Shown: positions 1-8,900, numbered from the stretch's first letter. The stretch: DNA of 64,000 nucleotides from Candidatus Paracaedimonas acanthamoebae (GCA_017307065.1 JAFKGL010000013.1:45487-109486), one strand, 5' to 3'. Notes: a model not told the origin generated them from the sequence alone. Program-made: numbers and translations.

Positions 1-161
1 AAGCTTGTTATAACAAAAGCTTGAGCACGTTCTGGATCATACTGAAAATGTTTTTGTTCAATCTCAAGTAATGGATTGATATGACTTTCAATCCCGTAAT
101 CCTGGAGATCTTTTGCAAGTTTCTGAGAATCATATTGAGGACGTGTAAGTAGCACCTTCAT
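1..161 (-). CDS. hemD: Uroporphyrinogen-III synthase, N-terminal part (runs off left edge)
   Basis: Read on the minus strand from the ATG complementary to 159-161, the frame stays open to the window edge (53 codons). It begins MKVLLTRPQYDSQKLAKDL and reaches AFVITS at the edge. The opening 'LLTRP' followed by a short spacing to 'PLLEIE' and a '(F/L)(V/I)(I/F)TS' strand is the typical N-terminal pattern of HemD, which closes and isomerises hydroxymethylbilane to uroporphyrinogen III in haem synthesis. It is divergent from the glycosyltransferase gene, with about 100 bp between the starts. Only a fifth of the protein is visible, so the call rests on these motifs alone. Confidence 0.72.
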   Translation of the reverse strand, partial: MKVLLTRPQYDSQKLAKDLQDYGIESHINPLLEIEQKHFQYDPERAQAFVITS

Positions 162-262
162 TTTATTAAATTTAAGCTCATAATAATATTTGTAAATAGC
201 CTTTTATGAAGTTAAAAATAGGAAAGAAATCACTATTTTAACCCTCTATAAGGATAAAGAGC

Positions 263-1219
263 TTGCTCTTAAAGAACTACAAAAAAATTCTGGTCATTAA
301 ACATGGCGCTCTTGGAGATCTGATAAATGCGATGGGAGCATTTGCAGAGATCCGGCATCAACATTCTCAAGCTCATATTATTCTTTTGACGAGTCCCGCT
401 TATATCGATTTGATGGGCAAGACAGGTTATTTTAATCAAATTATAGGTGATGCACGGTCTAGAAATCCTTTTTTAATAGGGAAATTACGGGCACAACTTT
501 TATCGTTGAATGTCGAACGCGTATACGACTTACAAAATTCAGACAGGACAGGTCTTTATTTTAAACTCTTAGGTCCTGGAAAACGCCCGGAATGGTCGGG
601 AATTGCTCCAGGATGTTCACACCCTCAAAAGAGGGAAAATCGAAGGAAACTTCATGCTTTTCTAAGATTCGCTGATCAATTGAAAATGGCAGGATTTGAT
701 CTAAAAGGGAAAGAAGAACTTTTCCCCGATTTATCATGGTTGAAGAGAGAGATAAGTCATCTTGATTTTCCTAAAAAAGCGGTACTTTTGGTGCCTGGTA
801 GTTCTTTAAGGGGAGCATATAAAAGATGGCCAGCAGAGAGGTATGCTGAATTTGCGCTATGGCTCAAAGATAAAGGATTTAATCCTGTTTTATTAGGAGG
901 TGCTGAAGATATTGAGGTGATCAATCGTATTCTCAATATTTTTCCAACTATTCATAATTTAAGCCAAAAAACTAACTTTTTTGAAATAGGTGTCTTAGCC
1001 TCAAAATCTCTTGCAATTATTGGGAATGATACGGGATCCATACATTTAGCTGCTGCAATGAAATGTCCAACCTTAGTTTTGTGGTCGAATGCCTCCGAGC
1101 CAGAGATTTATGCCCCACGAGGGCAGCATGTAAAGGTATTATATTCGCCAAATTTATCGGATTTGAGACTCAAACAAGTTCAAGAATCAGTGCTAGAAAT
1201 ATTGGAATACAAGGGCTAA
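263..1219 (+). CDS. Glycosyltransferase family 9 (heptosyltransferase-like)
   Basis: A 318-residue cytosolic GT9 protein of the WaaF/WaaC heptosyltransferase type, which adds ADP-heptose or a related sugar to the LPS core at the inner membrane. The N-terminal nucleotide-sugar fold starts with KHGALGDLINA (residues 13-23). The C-terminal half has the family pattern VLLVPGSS...KRWPAERYAEFA (from about 173) and GNDTGSIHLAAA (about 253), the donor-binding signature. The only usable start in this frame is TTG at 263, with an AAGGAT-like Shine-Dalgarno at about 250-255; an in-frame stop lies at 239. It converges with the marR gene. The exact acceptor and sugar cannot be told from sequence. Confidence 0.85.
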   Translation: MLLKNYKKILVIKHGALGDLINAMGAFAEIRHQHSQAHIILLTSPAYIDLMGKTGYFNQIIGDARSRNPFLIGKLRAQLLSLNVERVYDLQNSDRTGLYFKLLGPGKRPEWSGIAPGCSHPQKRENRRKLHAFLRFADQLKMAGFDLKGKEELFPDLSWLKREISHLDFPKKAVLLVPGSSLRGAYKRWPAERYAEFALWLKDKGFNPVLLGGAEDIEVINRILNIFPTIHNLSQKTNFFEIGVLASKSLAIIGNDTGSIHLAAAMKCPTLVLWSNASEPEIYAPRGQHVKVLYSPNLSDLRLKQVQESVLEILEYKG

Positions 1220-1250
1220 AATAAAAAATAACTCCTTATCCAATATGAAT

Positions 1251-1733
1251 CTAAAATCTCATATCATGAGTGACTGTAAAATTCCAAAAAGACTCAAGAC
1301 GAGCCAGTAGGGATTTAAGATTTTTTAGGTCTTGTTCAGCAATACCATTATGTTTCATGTTTTTTGTATGTTCAGAAAGGATCTGATCAAATCTTTGATA
1401 TAGTTTTAATCCTTTTTCTGAAAGTCGGATGTGGCTTGAGCGACGATCATGAGACGATTGTTCTTGTATTAAGTAGCCCGTTTCAACCATTTTTTTAAGA
1501 TTGTAGGTAACATTGGAGCCAAGATAGTATCCACGATTAGAAATTTCACCCACTGTGAGATGATTTTCTGCTATATTATAAAGGATAAAGCACTGTACAT
1601 TATTAATATCTTTTATTTTTAAGCGGTCTAGTTCAATTCGAGTGACTTCAAGAAAAAGTCGATGGAGTCTTTCAATCACCATAATTGAATCAAAATAGAT
1701 GTTTTTCATTAACTTATCTCTAATTTGTCTCAT
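1251..1733 (-). CDS. MarR-family transcriptional regulator
   Basis: A 160-residue winged-helix protein (152 if it starts at the complement of 1707-1709, where an AGAGATAAG-like Shine-Dalgarno sits upstream; the longer start has none that I can see). The central part shows the MarR recognition helix and wing: LTVGEISNRGYYLGSNVTYN, then LIQEQSSHDRRSSHIRLSEKG, where the D-R-R wing tip is diagnostic. These proteins bind palindromic operators as dimers and usually respond to small phenolic ligands or oxidation. It lies 111 bp downstream of nhaC on the same strand. Its targets are unknown. Confidence 0.85.
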   Translation of the reverse strand: MRQIRDKLMKNIYFDSIMVIERLHRLFLEVTRIELDRLKIKDINNVQCFILYNIAENHLTVGEISNRGYYLGSNVTYNLKKMVETGYLIQEQSSHDRRSSHIRLSEKGLKLYQRFDQILSEHTKNMKHNGIAEQDLKNLKSLLARLESFWNFTVTHDMRF

Positions 1734-1844
1734 GTTAATTTTAGAATAATAGAAGATGAGTTAAATTTTAATTAATGTAATGATTTTTCTTGAGGTAAAT
1801 TCTAGATAAATTTTATGTTTATTATTTTTTTTAGGGGTAATTTT

Positions 1845-3197
1845 TTATTGTTTTGTAAGGGAAAATTTGGGTTTTTGAAGAAGGATTGCATAAATGCCCA
1901 TTATGCCCAAAGCATAACAATAATAAACATGAGGTATAATAGTTAACGGAGAGAGCCCTGCGATCGAGCCTGCAAGTAAAATTTGAGCACTATAGGGCAA
2001 GATTCCTTGAAACACACAAGAGAAGAGATCAATCAGTGTTGCGCTTCGTGCAGGATTAAGATCATATTTTTTTGCGAGTTCTCGGGTTGCGTCTCCGCTA
2101 AGAATGATTGAAATCGTATTATTTGCGGTACAAATGTCACAAGCGCTTACAATGGAAGCAATTGCAATTTCGGCAATCGGTTTTGATTTTTTCTGAGAGA
2201 ATTTTTGCACAAATCGAGTCGCTAGATTTATTAAAAAGCGCAATCCTCCTTGGATTTTTGTGAGATGACTTAACCCGCCGATAAGGAGGGATAAGATAAG
2301 AATTTCTTGCATGCTGCCATAACCTTGATAAATATTTTTGGCATACGTAATAAAGTTATAATTAGGCGTAAAACTAAGCCCAATAAGACCCGCTGATAAA
2401 ATCCCAAAAGTTAAAACAAGAAATACATTAACCCCTGAAATAGCAAGGACTAAGACAAAGAAATAGGGTGTGCTGGCAATCCATTGAAAGTCTTCTGTCT
2501 GGAAGCAAGATTGACAAGGATTATTAAAACCGTAGGTGATCAAAATTATTAGCGTTATAAGCATGGCGGGTAAGGCGATTAAGCTATTAATTTTGAATTT
2601 TTCTTTAAGGCTTCCTCCTTGCGTTTGAACGGCTGCAATCGTCGTGTCGGAGATGAGAGAAAGGTTATCACCAAACATTGCCCCACCAACCACAGTTCCC
2701 AGTGTAAGAGGAATTGAAAGTCCTGTGGCATTGGCAATTCCAAAAGCAATCGGCGCCATGGCTGCAATCGTACCCATGGAGGTTCCCATGGCGGTTGCAA
2801 TAAAGGCACTCAGGATAAAAATCCCAGGTAGGGTCGCTTGTGTTGGAAGAAAGGCAAGCGTTAGATTAACGGTCGCTTCAACGCCACCAATACCTTTTAA
2901 TACTTCGGTATAAGCACCTGCTAACAGATAGATCATACACATTGTAATGATGCTATTATCTCGAACACCTTCGATGAAGTGATTAAGCTTTGTGGTAAAA
3001 GTTCCCTCTCCCAATGTGATCGCTAAGATAATGGCAGGTAAAATCGCTACAGTTGCTGAAATTTGATAAAAAGCAAAAGGCATTCCTTGAAAGCTAAAAT
3101 AAATGCCACTTCCGATAAAAATGATTAAAAATAAAAAAATTGGACAGAGGGCATACCCTCCTGAAAGTTTAAATTGGTGAGAAAAATGGGGTCTCAT
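1845..3197 (-). CDS. nhaC: Na+/H+ antiporter, NhaC family
   Basis: A 450-residue, very hydrophobic inner-membrane protein with about 11-12 predicted membrane segments, consistent with the NhaC family length. Features seen include an early GEGTF, a TAMGTSMGT glycine/threonine stretch followed by APIA, and GGAMFGDNLSLISDTTIAA, the conserved acidic/polar core of NhaC transporters (the D in FGDN and SD are candidate cation ligands). It would exchange external protons for internal Na+, important for pH and salt balance. It is in a leftward cluster with nrdR and DUF1467 upstream and marR downstream. Substrate detail (Na+ versus amino acid exchange in this superfamily) is not settled by sequence. 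Confidence 0.85.
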   Translation of the reverse strand: MRPHFSHQFKLSGGYALCPIFLFLIIFIGSGIYFSFQGMPFAFYQISATVAILPAIILAITLGEGTFTTKLNHFIEGVRDNSIITMCMIYLLAGAYTEVLKGIGGVEATVNLTLAFLPTQATLPGIFILSAFIATAMGTSMGTIAAMAPIAFGIANATGLSIPLTLGTVVGGAMFGDNLSLISDTTIAAVQTQGGSLKEKFKINSLIALPAMLITLIILITYGFNNPCQSCFQTEDFQWIASTPYFFVLVLAISGVNVFLVLTFGILSAGLIGLSFTPNYNFITYAKNIYQGYGSMQEILILSLLIGGLSHLTKIQGGLRFLINLATRFVQKFSQKKSKPIAEIAIASIVSACDICTANNTISIILSGDATRELAKKYDLNPARSATLIDLFSCVFQGILPYSAQILLAGSIAGLSPLTIIPHVYYCYALGIMGIYAILLQKPKFSLTKQ

Positions 3198-3264
3198 TTT
3201 TAATATTCTATCATTTTGAGGAGGTTATAGGACATTTTATCTTAATTTTTGGAAAAATATTGGC

Positions 3265-3498
3265 TTAAGTCCATAGTGAAACCCAATTATTTTCAGCGAT
3301 CCAATAGACCAGGGTTGTTAAGATAAAAGCTATTATCGTTGTGAAGAGAAATTTCAGGCCTAAACCATGTTTTGAGGGGGCTCCTCTATCATGCCCTTGG
3401 GGAGGGTTAATTTCTTTTTTTAGTCCCAAAGGAAGCAGAGAAAAGAAAGATAACCACCAAAAGAGAGTAAAGACGATAATAATAGAAATTAAGCTCAT
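3265..3498 (-). CDS. Small membrane protein, DUF1467 family
   Basis: A 77-residue protein with two predicted membrane segments (residues about 3-25 and 48-68) separated by a short basic loop containing LGLKKEINPPQGHDRGAPSKHG. The 'WW..FF..LPLG' start, the 'GAP..P.LGLK' loop and the second helix are typical of the alphaproteobacterial DUF1467 family, whose function is unknown. It begins 13 bp after nrdR on the same strand, so it is probably cotranscribed with glyA-nrdR. Confidence 0.75.
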   Translation of the reverse strand: MSLISIIIVFTLFWWLSFFSLLPLGLKKEINPPQGHDRGAPSKHGLGLKFLFTTIIAFILTTLVYWIAENNWVSLWT

Positions 3499-3511
3499 GG
3501 GAAGGCCTATC

Positions 3512-3982
3512 TTAGGTGGGATCTTGTTCTTCTGATGAATCTAGATCTCTAATGAAATTCTTGAAGTCTCCAGGAACATCAAAATCTTGATAAACAGAAG
3601 CAAAACGAACGTAAGCAACTTTATCAAGCTCATAAAGAGATTGCATTACCATTTCACCAATTTTAGTGGAGGGAATTTCAGTTTCTCCGCAAGATTCAAG
3701 TTGTCTTACAATACTGCTAATCACGCGTTCTCTTCTGTCATTATCAATGGGCCGTTTATGAAGAGCTAACTCCATTGAATGAGAGAGTTTTTCGCGCTCA
3801 AAAGGTTCAAGTTCTCCATTTTTCTTGATAATTTTTAACGGAAGAAGTTGAACGCGCTCAACGGTTGTGAAGCGGGCTCCACAATCCGTGCAATGTCTAC
3901 GCCGACGAATCCCCACGTTTTCTTCGATGGCTCGTGAGTCTTTGACCGCCGTATCAGGGTGACCACAAAAGGGGCAGCGCAT
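3512..3982 (-). CDS. nrdR: Transcriptional repressor NrdR
   Basis: A 156-residue protein of standard NrdR length. The N-terminal zinc ribbon has the pairs CPFC (residues 3-6) and CTDC (31-34), followed by the arginine-rich RRRRHC stretch. The rest is the ATP-cone domain (from about 48, VIKKNGELEPFEREKL) that senses ATP/dATP. NrdR binds NrdR boxes in front of ribonucleotide reductase genes and represses them when dATP is high. Its start overlaps the glyA stop by one base (TAATG arrangement), so the two are translationally coupled, as in many alphaproteobacteria. Confidence 0.95.
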   Translation of the reverse strand: MRCPFCGHPDTAVKDSRAIEENVGIRRRRHCTDCGARFTTVERVQLLPLKIIKKNGELEPFEREKLSHSMELALHKRPIDNDRRERVISSIVRQLESCGETEIPSTKIGEMVMQSLYELDKVAYVRFASVYQDFDVPGDFKNFIRDLDSSEEQDPT

Positions 3983-5244
3983 TAAAAATCCTTATAAAGA
4001 GGAAAGGCCTGACAAAGATGAGTAACCTTTTGCCGAATCTTTTGTTGTGTGGCTGTAAGATCTCCTTGGCGAAGACTTTTTAATAATTCTGCGATCATCA
4101 ATCCAATTTCTTCGAATTCTGCTTCCCCCATGCCTCGCGTGGTGAGAGCTGGAGAACCTAAACGAATCCCAGAAGTTTTTAAGGGAGGCAAAGGGTCAAA
4201 AGGGATTCCATTTTTATTGCAAGTGATTCCGGCGTGCTCAAGAGCCTCACAAGCTTCATGGCCCGTTAATTTTTGATGCTGCAAATCAACAAGTAAAAGA
4301 TGGCAATCTGTCCCTTTGGTTGTGATATTAAATCCTTGCTCGGTCAATGTTTTCACGAGAGTTTGCGCGTTTTTAACAACTTGAGTTGCATAGTGCTTAA
4401 AAGTAGGAGAAAGCGCTTCTTTGAACGCAACGGCTTTTGCGGCAATAACGTGCATTAAAGGGCCGCCTTGAGCACCGGGAAAGATAGCTGAATTAAATTT
4501 CTTTCCTATATCTTGATGATTGGAAAGGATCATTCCCCCGCGAGGACCTCGTAAAGTTTTATGAGTGGTCGTTGTGACAACATGCGCATGGGGAAGAGGT
4601 GAGGGGAAAACGCCCCCAGCAACTAATCCCGCAAAATGGGCCATATCTACCATTAAGTAAGCGCTAATCTGGTCAGCAATCTTTCTAAAGCGTTCAAAAT
4701 CAATGATGCGAGGATAAGCGGAGCCCCCGGCAATAATCAGCTTAGGTTTATGTTTTAGGGCAAGTTCCTCGATAAGATCATAATCTAAAAGATGAGTTTC
4801 TTTATGGACAGGATAACTAACGGCGTTAAACCATTTGCCTGACATATTCACGGCTGAACCATGGGTGAGATGTCCACCGCAGTTAAGATCCATCCCTAAA
4901 AAGGTATCACCTGGCTTCAGAAGTGCTAAAAATACAGCTTGGTTCGCTTGTGATCCCGAATGTGGTTGTACATTTACATAAGTGCAATTAAAAAGTTGTT
5001 TCGCCCGCTCTATGGCAAGGGTCTCAACTTGATCCACATAAGTGCATCCTCCATAGTAACGGTGTCCAGGATATCCTTCTGCATATTTATTCGTCATAAT
5101 GCTGCCCTGAGCCTCGAGGACAGCGGGAGAAACGAAATTTTCGGAAGCAATCATCTCGAGTTGGGTTTGTTGACGATGAAGCTCGTGCTCAATAGCCTGG
5201 AAGACATCGGCATCTTGAAGGGGAAGAAATTTAAATTCTGTCAT
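3982..5244 (-). CDS. glyA: Serine hydroxymethyltransferase
   Basis: PLP-dependent interconversion of serine and glycine with transfer of the one-carbon unit to tetrahydrofolate, the main source of C1 units. The 420-residue protein shows [17 protein letters not shown] near the N-terminus, [10 protein letters not shown], and the PLP-lysine motif [15 protein letters not shown] in the middle, all standard. I place the start at the ATG at 5244, because AAGGAAG lies 6 bases upstream; the in-frame TTG at 5250 is too close to that site. It is first gene of a leftward operon with nrdR and is divergent from ssrA. Confidence 0.96.
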   Translation of the reverse strand: MTEFKFLPLQDADVFQAIEHELHRQQTQLEMIASENFVSPAVLEAQGSIMTNKYAEGYPGHRYYGGCTYVDQVETLAIERAKQLFNCTYVNVQPHSGSQANQAVFLALLKPGDTFLGMDLNCGGHLTHGSAVNMSGKWFNAVSYPVHKETHLLDYDLIEELALKHKPKLIIAGGSAYPRIIDFERFRKIADQISAYLMVDMAHFAGLVAGGVFPSPLPHAHVVTTTTHKTLRGPRGGMILSNHQDIGKKFNSAIFPGAQGGPLMHVIAAKAVAFKEALSPTFKHYATQVVKNAQTLVKTLTEQGFNITTKGTDCHLLLVDLQHQKLTGHEACEALEHAGITCNKNGIPFDPLPPLKTSGIRLGSPALTTRGMGEAEFEEIGLMIAELLKSLRQGDLTATQQKIRQKVTHLCQAFPLYKDF

Positions 5245-5331
5245 CGGCAACTTCCTTTTTTAATGGCCAAAGACTAACAGAGAAAATGTAAAGGTTCTAG
5301 AGTTTCTCTTCCTTTTCTTAGAAAAATTTAG

Positions 5332-5337
5332 TATAAT
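5332..5337 (+). promoter_or_regulatory. -10 element of the ssrA promoter
   Basis: A perfect TATAAT lies 7 bases upstream of the first base of the GTTAGG...CCTAAC hairpin (5344-5359) that opens the tmRNA precursor. The -35 region (about 5309-5314, TTCCTT) is a poor match, so only the -10 is secure. Confidence 0.5.
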
Positions 5338-5343
5338 AGGTTT

Positions 5344-5680
5344 GTTAGGGTTTCCTAACTATGGCGATAAACGCGCTACGGAATAGGTGGGACGGACCCG
5401 GGGGCGGTACCCGGCGCCTCCACCAAACCTGTGAAGGCTTTAAACGCACAGCTTTGGTGGGGGCGAAATAGGATCGACGTACGCTCAAAGGTAGAAGCTT
5501 TCGCTCGACATGGTACCGTCGCAAATGGACTAAAAATAGTAAATGGCAAATCAAAATTTGCTCTTAATGGTAATGTACCTCAAGCCATCAATAACAATGG
5601 TGTAGAGGCTGCAACAGCTTATGCTGCTGCTTAGTTATCGTTAGCGGTTCGAGGGGCACCGGGCAACAGAAGCCCCTCAC
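5344..5680 (+). ncRNA. ssrA: tmRNA, circularly permuted two-piece (alphaproteobacterial) form
   Basis: The acceptor piece comes first and ends CGCCTCCACCA at 5425, preceded by a T-arm-like segment (GGGGGCGGTACCC). The coding piece begins about 5459 with GGGGGCG, which pairs with CGCCTCC to form the acceptor stem, and continues GAAATAGGATCGAC as in other tmRNAs. The roughly 33-base spacer between them would be removed. A tag frame ends ...EAATAYAAA-stop at 5632-5634, and a GAGGGGC/GCCCCTC hairpin (5651-5678) closes the piece. tmRNA with SmpB rescues stalled ribosomes and tags products for ClpXP, whose adaptor SspB is encoded nearby at 7095. The resume codon is uncertain: GCA at 5521, AAT at 5542 or GCC at 5584 give tags of 37, 30 or 16 residues. 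Open reading frames over this region should not be read as a protein gene. Confidence 0.92.
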
Positions 5681-5881
5681 TTTAATCGCACAATGGTACG
5701 CACATTAATTTTTCATGCGCTGAAAAATTTGTGAGTTCATTTCATTTTTTCGGATATTCGTAAGAACTTTTTCTAATTTTAATTCACATCATTTTGCTTT
5801 TTTATTGTCTTTTTGTCAAGTGTAGGGTAATTAAGTTAAGCATCATTGATGGATTATTTCATAACGTATAGAATTTCATAA

Positions 5882-6868
5882 ATGGGTATCTTAATCACGT
5901 CTAAAAATAAACTCTTTCTATTTGTTTTTCTGAGTACTTTCTTCTTTCAAAACCCAATTGTTGCTACTGAGGCAGACATAGAGTCCAACTCTGCAAAGAA
6001 ACAATTAACTCTTATTGTTGGAAATACATATGAAAAAGGTTGGGTTAAGCCAAGTGTTGCAAAGCTTATAGGACAAGATGCTGCTGATTTTACCCACATA
6101 AACAGCTTCCAAGGACGCGTTGTAAGTGTTGACTTAGCTCCTCTTCATCAAAAAGGGGATTATGAACATTTAGCTTTAGATTTTGTAAAAACAAAGCCTG
6201 AGAAAATTATAGAAGCTTTAGGAAGTCCTCCTACGTGCATTTTCTTTGAATGGTTTCCTTCATGTGTTGAAAATGAGCCTGAAAATAATATTACGCCTCT
6301 TTTATTGCCAGCCCAGCTCTAAAAAATGCTTTTAATATTTTAGCAGATAGTGGGGAGGTTATCATAGAGCACATGCCGCATGCTGTTTATTTGCCAGATG
6401 AATATGGCGAATCTTTAACAAAATTAATACAAGAAGTAAAATGTGACTTAAAATATCTAAAAAATGCAGCCCCTTATTCTGAGAGTGGTACAAAAACTCC
6501 GGGAACTCTTTCGGCACTTTTGCAAAAGGCAGACCCTACCTCAAAAATATACTGATTATAGTATTATTGATAAAGATGTTGAGGTATTTGCAGAAAATTT
6601 TGGTGTCAATAAGCCAACGATGGCCGGTATGATACAAAATGGCTTGGTCGGGTATTATATGGAAAATAACCATCAATACCAAGGTTATTTTAATTTATTT
6701 GATGTCTATTATTATATGGAAACTCAAAAGATTTCTATTTTAAAGACTCTGAGAGAGATCGGGTTTAAGAATGCTTCCATTGAATATGATTCAGGTCCCA
6801 ATCCTTATAATGGAAGAAAGCATACTTGGATCATAAAAGCTTCTAAATCATCAAACTTAAAAAATTAA
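5882..6868 (+). pseudogene. Decayed gene for an exported protein of unknown function
   Basis: The gene starts at ATG 5882 with a signal peptide (hydrophobic LFLFVFLSTFFF, cleavage probable near residue 29). The first frame is open to 6322. Coding sense then appears to continue in the next frame from about 6298 (FIASPALKNAFNILADSGEV..., through MPHAVYLPDEYGESL) to about 6550, and then in a third segment (YTDYSIIDKDVEVFAENFG...) to the stop at 6866-6868. This needs two frameshifts, near 6290-6322 and 6540-6555. The parts LTLIVGNTYEKGW, VVSVDLAPL and FEWFPS are faintly like an exported SAM-methyltransferase fold (strand-GD/D-strand pattern), but I do not trust that. A sequencing error or two genes are alternatives. 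Confidence 0.55.
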
Positions 6869-7094
6869 AGGGGCTTTGTTGTAAAAAAGCGATTTGTCTT
6901 GATCCCATTTTCTATGAAATAGGGGAAATAAGAGGAATTTTTCGCTCTTACAATAGGCCTCTTTTATCTATTTACTAATTTTATTTTTAAATTCTTGAAT
7001 ATAAAATCTGCTTACGTCATTTTAAAAAATGAGTGCGCTTTTTGAGCGGTATTAATTTTTTTGAAATGGTTTCAAGGTAAGATGGTGATATAGC

Positions 7095-7595
7095 ATGACA
7101 GATATAGAAAATAAGGACAAAGACGTGGGCCGCAATAAAGCTTTTGATTATGATGAAATGGTTCAAGCTGCATTAAGGGGTGTCGTTCGCAATGCCTTAC
7201 AGCAAGCCAGTAAAGAAGGTCTTTCAGGAAGACATCACTTTTATATTACCTTTGAATCCAGTCGACCAGATGTGAAGGTGCCTGAATACCTGAGAAAGCA
7301 ACATCCAGAAGAAATTACAATTGTTCTGCAGCATCAATTTTGGGATCTCAAAGTGGATGATAAAGGGTTTTCTGTGTTACTTAGTTTTAATGAAGTTCAA
7401 GAACGTATTGAAGTAAGTTATGCAGCCTTAATTAGTTTCTTAGACCCTTCTGTAAAATTTGGGTTGCAATTTGAGCCAAGCCCACCTGCTTCACCTGAAA
7501 AGAAAACGAAGAAGGAAAAAGCAGAAGAGCCAACAAAGGTAGAAGAAAATAAGAAAAAAGTTGTTGAGCTAGATACTTTCCGCAATAAAAAATAA
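7095..7595 (+). CDS. sspB: SspB, ClpXP protease specificity adaptor
   Basis: A 166-residue cytosolic protein. The first 120 residues match the alphaproteobacterial SspB fold: YDEMVQAALRGVVRNALQQA helix, then GRHHFYITFESSRPDVKVPEYLR, FWDLKVDDKGFSVLLSFN and VSYAALISFLDPSVKFGLQF. The remainder is a charged KK/EE-rich linker ending in a short hydrophobic VVELDTFRNKK tail, which in this family is the ClpX-docking peptide. It delivers ssrA-tagged and other substrates to ClpXP; the tag gene ssrA lies 1.4 kb upstream. A strong terminator follows. Confidence 0.9.
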   Translation: MTDIENKDKDVGRNKAFDYDEMVQAALRGVVRNALQQASKEGLSGRHHFYITFESSRPDVKVPEYLRKQHPEEITIVLQHQFWDLKVDDKGFSVLLSFNEVQERIEVSYAALISFLDPSVKFGLQFEPSPPASPEKKTKKEKAEEPTKVEENKKKVVELDTFRNKK

Positions 7596-7620
7596 AATTG
7601 AATTATATCAATGGAAACTT

Positions 7621-7652
7621 AAAAGGCAGAGGCTTCATCTGCCTTTTGTCTT
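7621..7652 (+). terminator. Rho-independent terminator after sspB
   Basis: AAAAGGCAGA and TCTGCCTTTT form a 10-bp stem with a 7-base loop, followed by GTCTT. It separates sspB from bioY. Confidence 0.75.
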
Positions 7653-7714
7653 AAGGAGTAGACCCTTTATGAAAATCTTGCTATAAGGACGACATATTAA
7701 ATGTGGAGGATCCA

Positions 7715-8266
7715 ATGCAAAGAACACAAAAAATAGATCTTTTAAAAGCAGGTATGCAGTCAAATACAGTACAAGTTGCTTTAGGGGTTATGCTCCTTTT
7801 TGCCTGTTCTCAAATTCAAATTCCCTTAAAGCCAGTCCCTATTACATTGCAGACATTAGCTGTTATGTTAATTGGATTAACCTATAGACCTCGCCAGGCA
7901 TTTGAGGCCGTTTTTGTTTATCTTTTATTGGGAGCCATTGGGACGCCAGTTTTTTCTAACTTTTCAGGAGGCTATGCGAACTTAGTCGGACCTACAGGCG
8001 GTTATTTTGTGGGCTTTTTAGTTGCGGCTCCCTTAACAGCTTGGATATTTTCAAAATTTGAGCAAAAATCCTGGGGATCTATTCTTGCGAGTTGTGCGAT
8101 GGGGCAAGCAATGATTTACGTTCTTGGTGTCACGTGGCTTGCAAAATTTGTAGGATTTGAATCAGCTTTGAAAACTGGAGTTCTTCCATTTATCTTGCCA
8201 GGTCTTGTTAAGACATTTATTTTGGCGAGCATTATTCGAGCGATAAGAGGCACTTTACAGAAATAG
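7715..8266 (+). CDS. bioY: Biotin transporter BioY
   Basis: A 183-residue integral membrane S-component with about six hydrophobic segments. Motifs typical of BioY are visible: QIQIPLKPVPITLQTLAVML near the N-terminus, the conserved GxxGTPVFSNFSGG loop and GPTGGYFVGFL. It binds and imports biotin, with or without an ECF energising module; no EcfA/T genes are in this window. I start at ATG 7715 because GGAGG sits 5 bases upstream (7705-7709); a GTG at 7703 is upstream of that site. A dependence on host biotin is an inference. Confidence 0.93.
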   Translation: MQRTQKIDLLKAGMQSNTVQVALGVMLLFACSQIQIPLKPVPITLQTLAVMLIGLTYRPRQAFEAVFVYLLLGAIGTPVFSNFSGGYANLVGPTGGYFVGFLVAAPLTAWIFSKFEQKSWGSILASCAMGQAMIYVLGVTWLAKFVGFESALKTGVLPFILPGLVKTFILASIIRAIRGTLQK

Positions 8267-8279
8267 AAAAAATAGCGAT

Positions 8280-8705
8280 ATGCTAAATTTTCGTCCTCAT
8301 CATTTCCTGTGTACGATAGGATTTGTGGGGGAAGGTTATTCGCCAAATTTCGTCAAGAACTATGCAAAGATCGTTAATAAGCTTGAGGAAGATGAAAACA
8401 CTTCTATAAGAGTACATTTTGGAACAGATTCTATTTGTGCCGCTTGTCCTGGAAAATTGGCGCGCGACTTATGTATGAGTCAAAAAAAGATTGATCCCCT
8501 GGATGATGCGCACGCTAAGATTTTAGAGTTGAAGAATGGGGAAATTCTTACTTGGAAACAAGCCAAAGGGCGCCTTATAAAAAAAATGACCTTTAAAGCT
8601 TTTCATCAGGCCTGTAAGAGGTGCAATTGGAAAAAATTAGGGGTATGTGAAACTGCTTTAAGAAGTCTAAAATCTTTCTCTAAAACAGAAAAATATTTAA
8701 GGTAA
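8280..8705 (+). CDS. DUF1284 family cysteine-rich protein
   Basis: A 141-residue soluble protein with LNFRPHHFLCTIGFVGEGYS at the start, the signature of DUF1284. It has Cys at residues about 10, 44, 47 and 58 (CAACPG) and CxxC(K)xCNW near the C-terminus (CKRCNWKKLGVC), which could hold a metal or Fe-S centre. No function is established. It follows bioY by 13 bp on the same strand, so the two may be cotranscribed. Confidence 0.8.
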   Translation: MLNFRPHHFLCTIGFVGEGYSPNFVKNYAKIVNKLEEDENTSIRVHFGTDSICAACPGKLARDLCMSQKKIDPLDDAHAKILELKNGEILTWKQAKGRLIKKMTFKAFHQACKRCNWKKLGVCETALRSLKSFSKTEKYLR

Positions 8706-8709
8706 CACG

Positions 8710-8835
8710 ATGGTAAACTTGCTGGGGGTAAATGGGAGATTAATTTCTTCTTCTTTCCTGCAAAAGCTCTTGACTTCTGCCCATAAGAATTATACTGAAG
8801 GGTATCGTAAGCCTGAATACAGGTTTAAAAATTAG
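8710..8835 (+). CDS. Possible 41-residue small protein
   Basis: An open frame from ATG 8710, four bases after the DUF1284 stop, to TAG 8833. It begins MVNLLGVNGRLISSSF and ends in a basic stretch. AAGG at 8699-8702 could serve as ribosome-binding site. It overlaps a promoter-like sequence for rplU, has no recognisable domain, and may be chance. Listed only because it is closely spaced behind a gene. Confidence 0.2.
   Translation: MVNLLGVNGRLISSSFLQKLLTSAHKNYTEGYRKPEYRFKN
8770..8796 (+). promoter_or_regulatory. Candidate promoter of rplU-rpmA
   Basis: TTGACT (8770-8775) and TATACT (8791-8796) are close to the sigma-70 hexamers. The spacer is 15 bases, shorter than ideal. It would give a leader of roughly 100 bases before rplU at 8901. 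Confidence 0.4.
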
Positions 8836-8900
8836 TTTTTACTTAGTGCTTAAGTGTGTTAAAAAGCACAAGCTTATAAATTTAAATAGATGGATTGAAC

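Noticed and set aside
5345..5634. Open frames across the tmRNA gene
   Set aside because: The region is explained by the permuted ssrA; only the tag part is translated.
6869..6905. GGGGCTTTGTTG sequence resembling the terminal repeat of IS903/IS5-type elements
   Set aside because: No matching inverted copy, no target duplication and no transposase remnant nearby.
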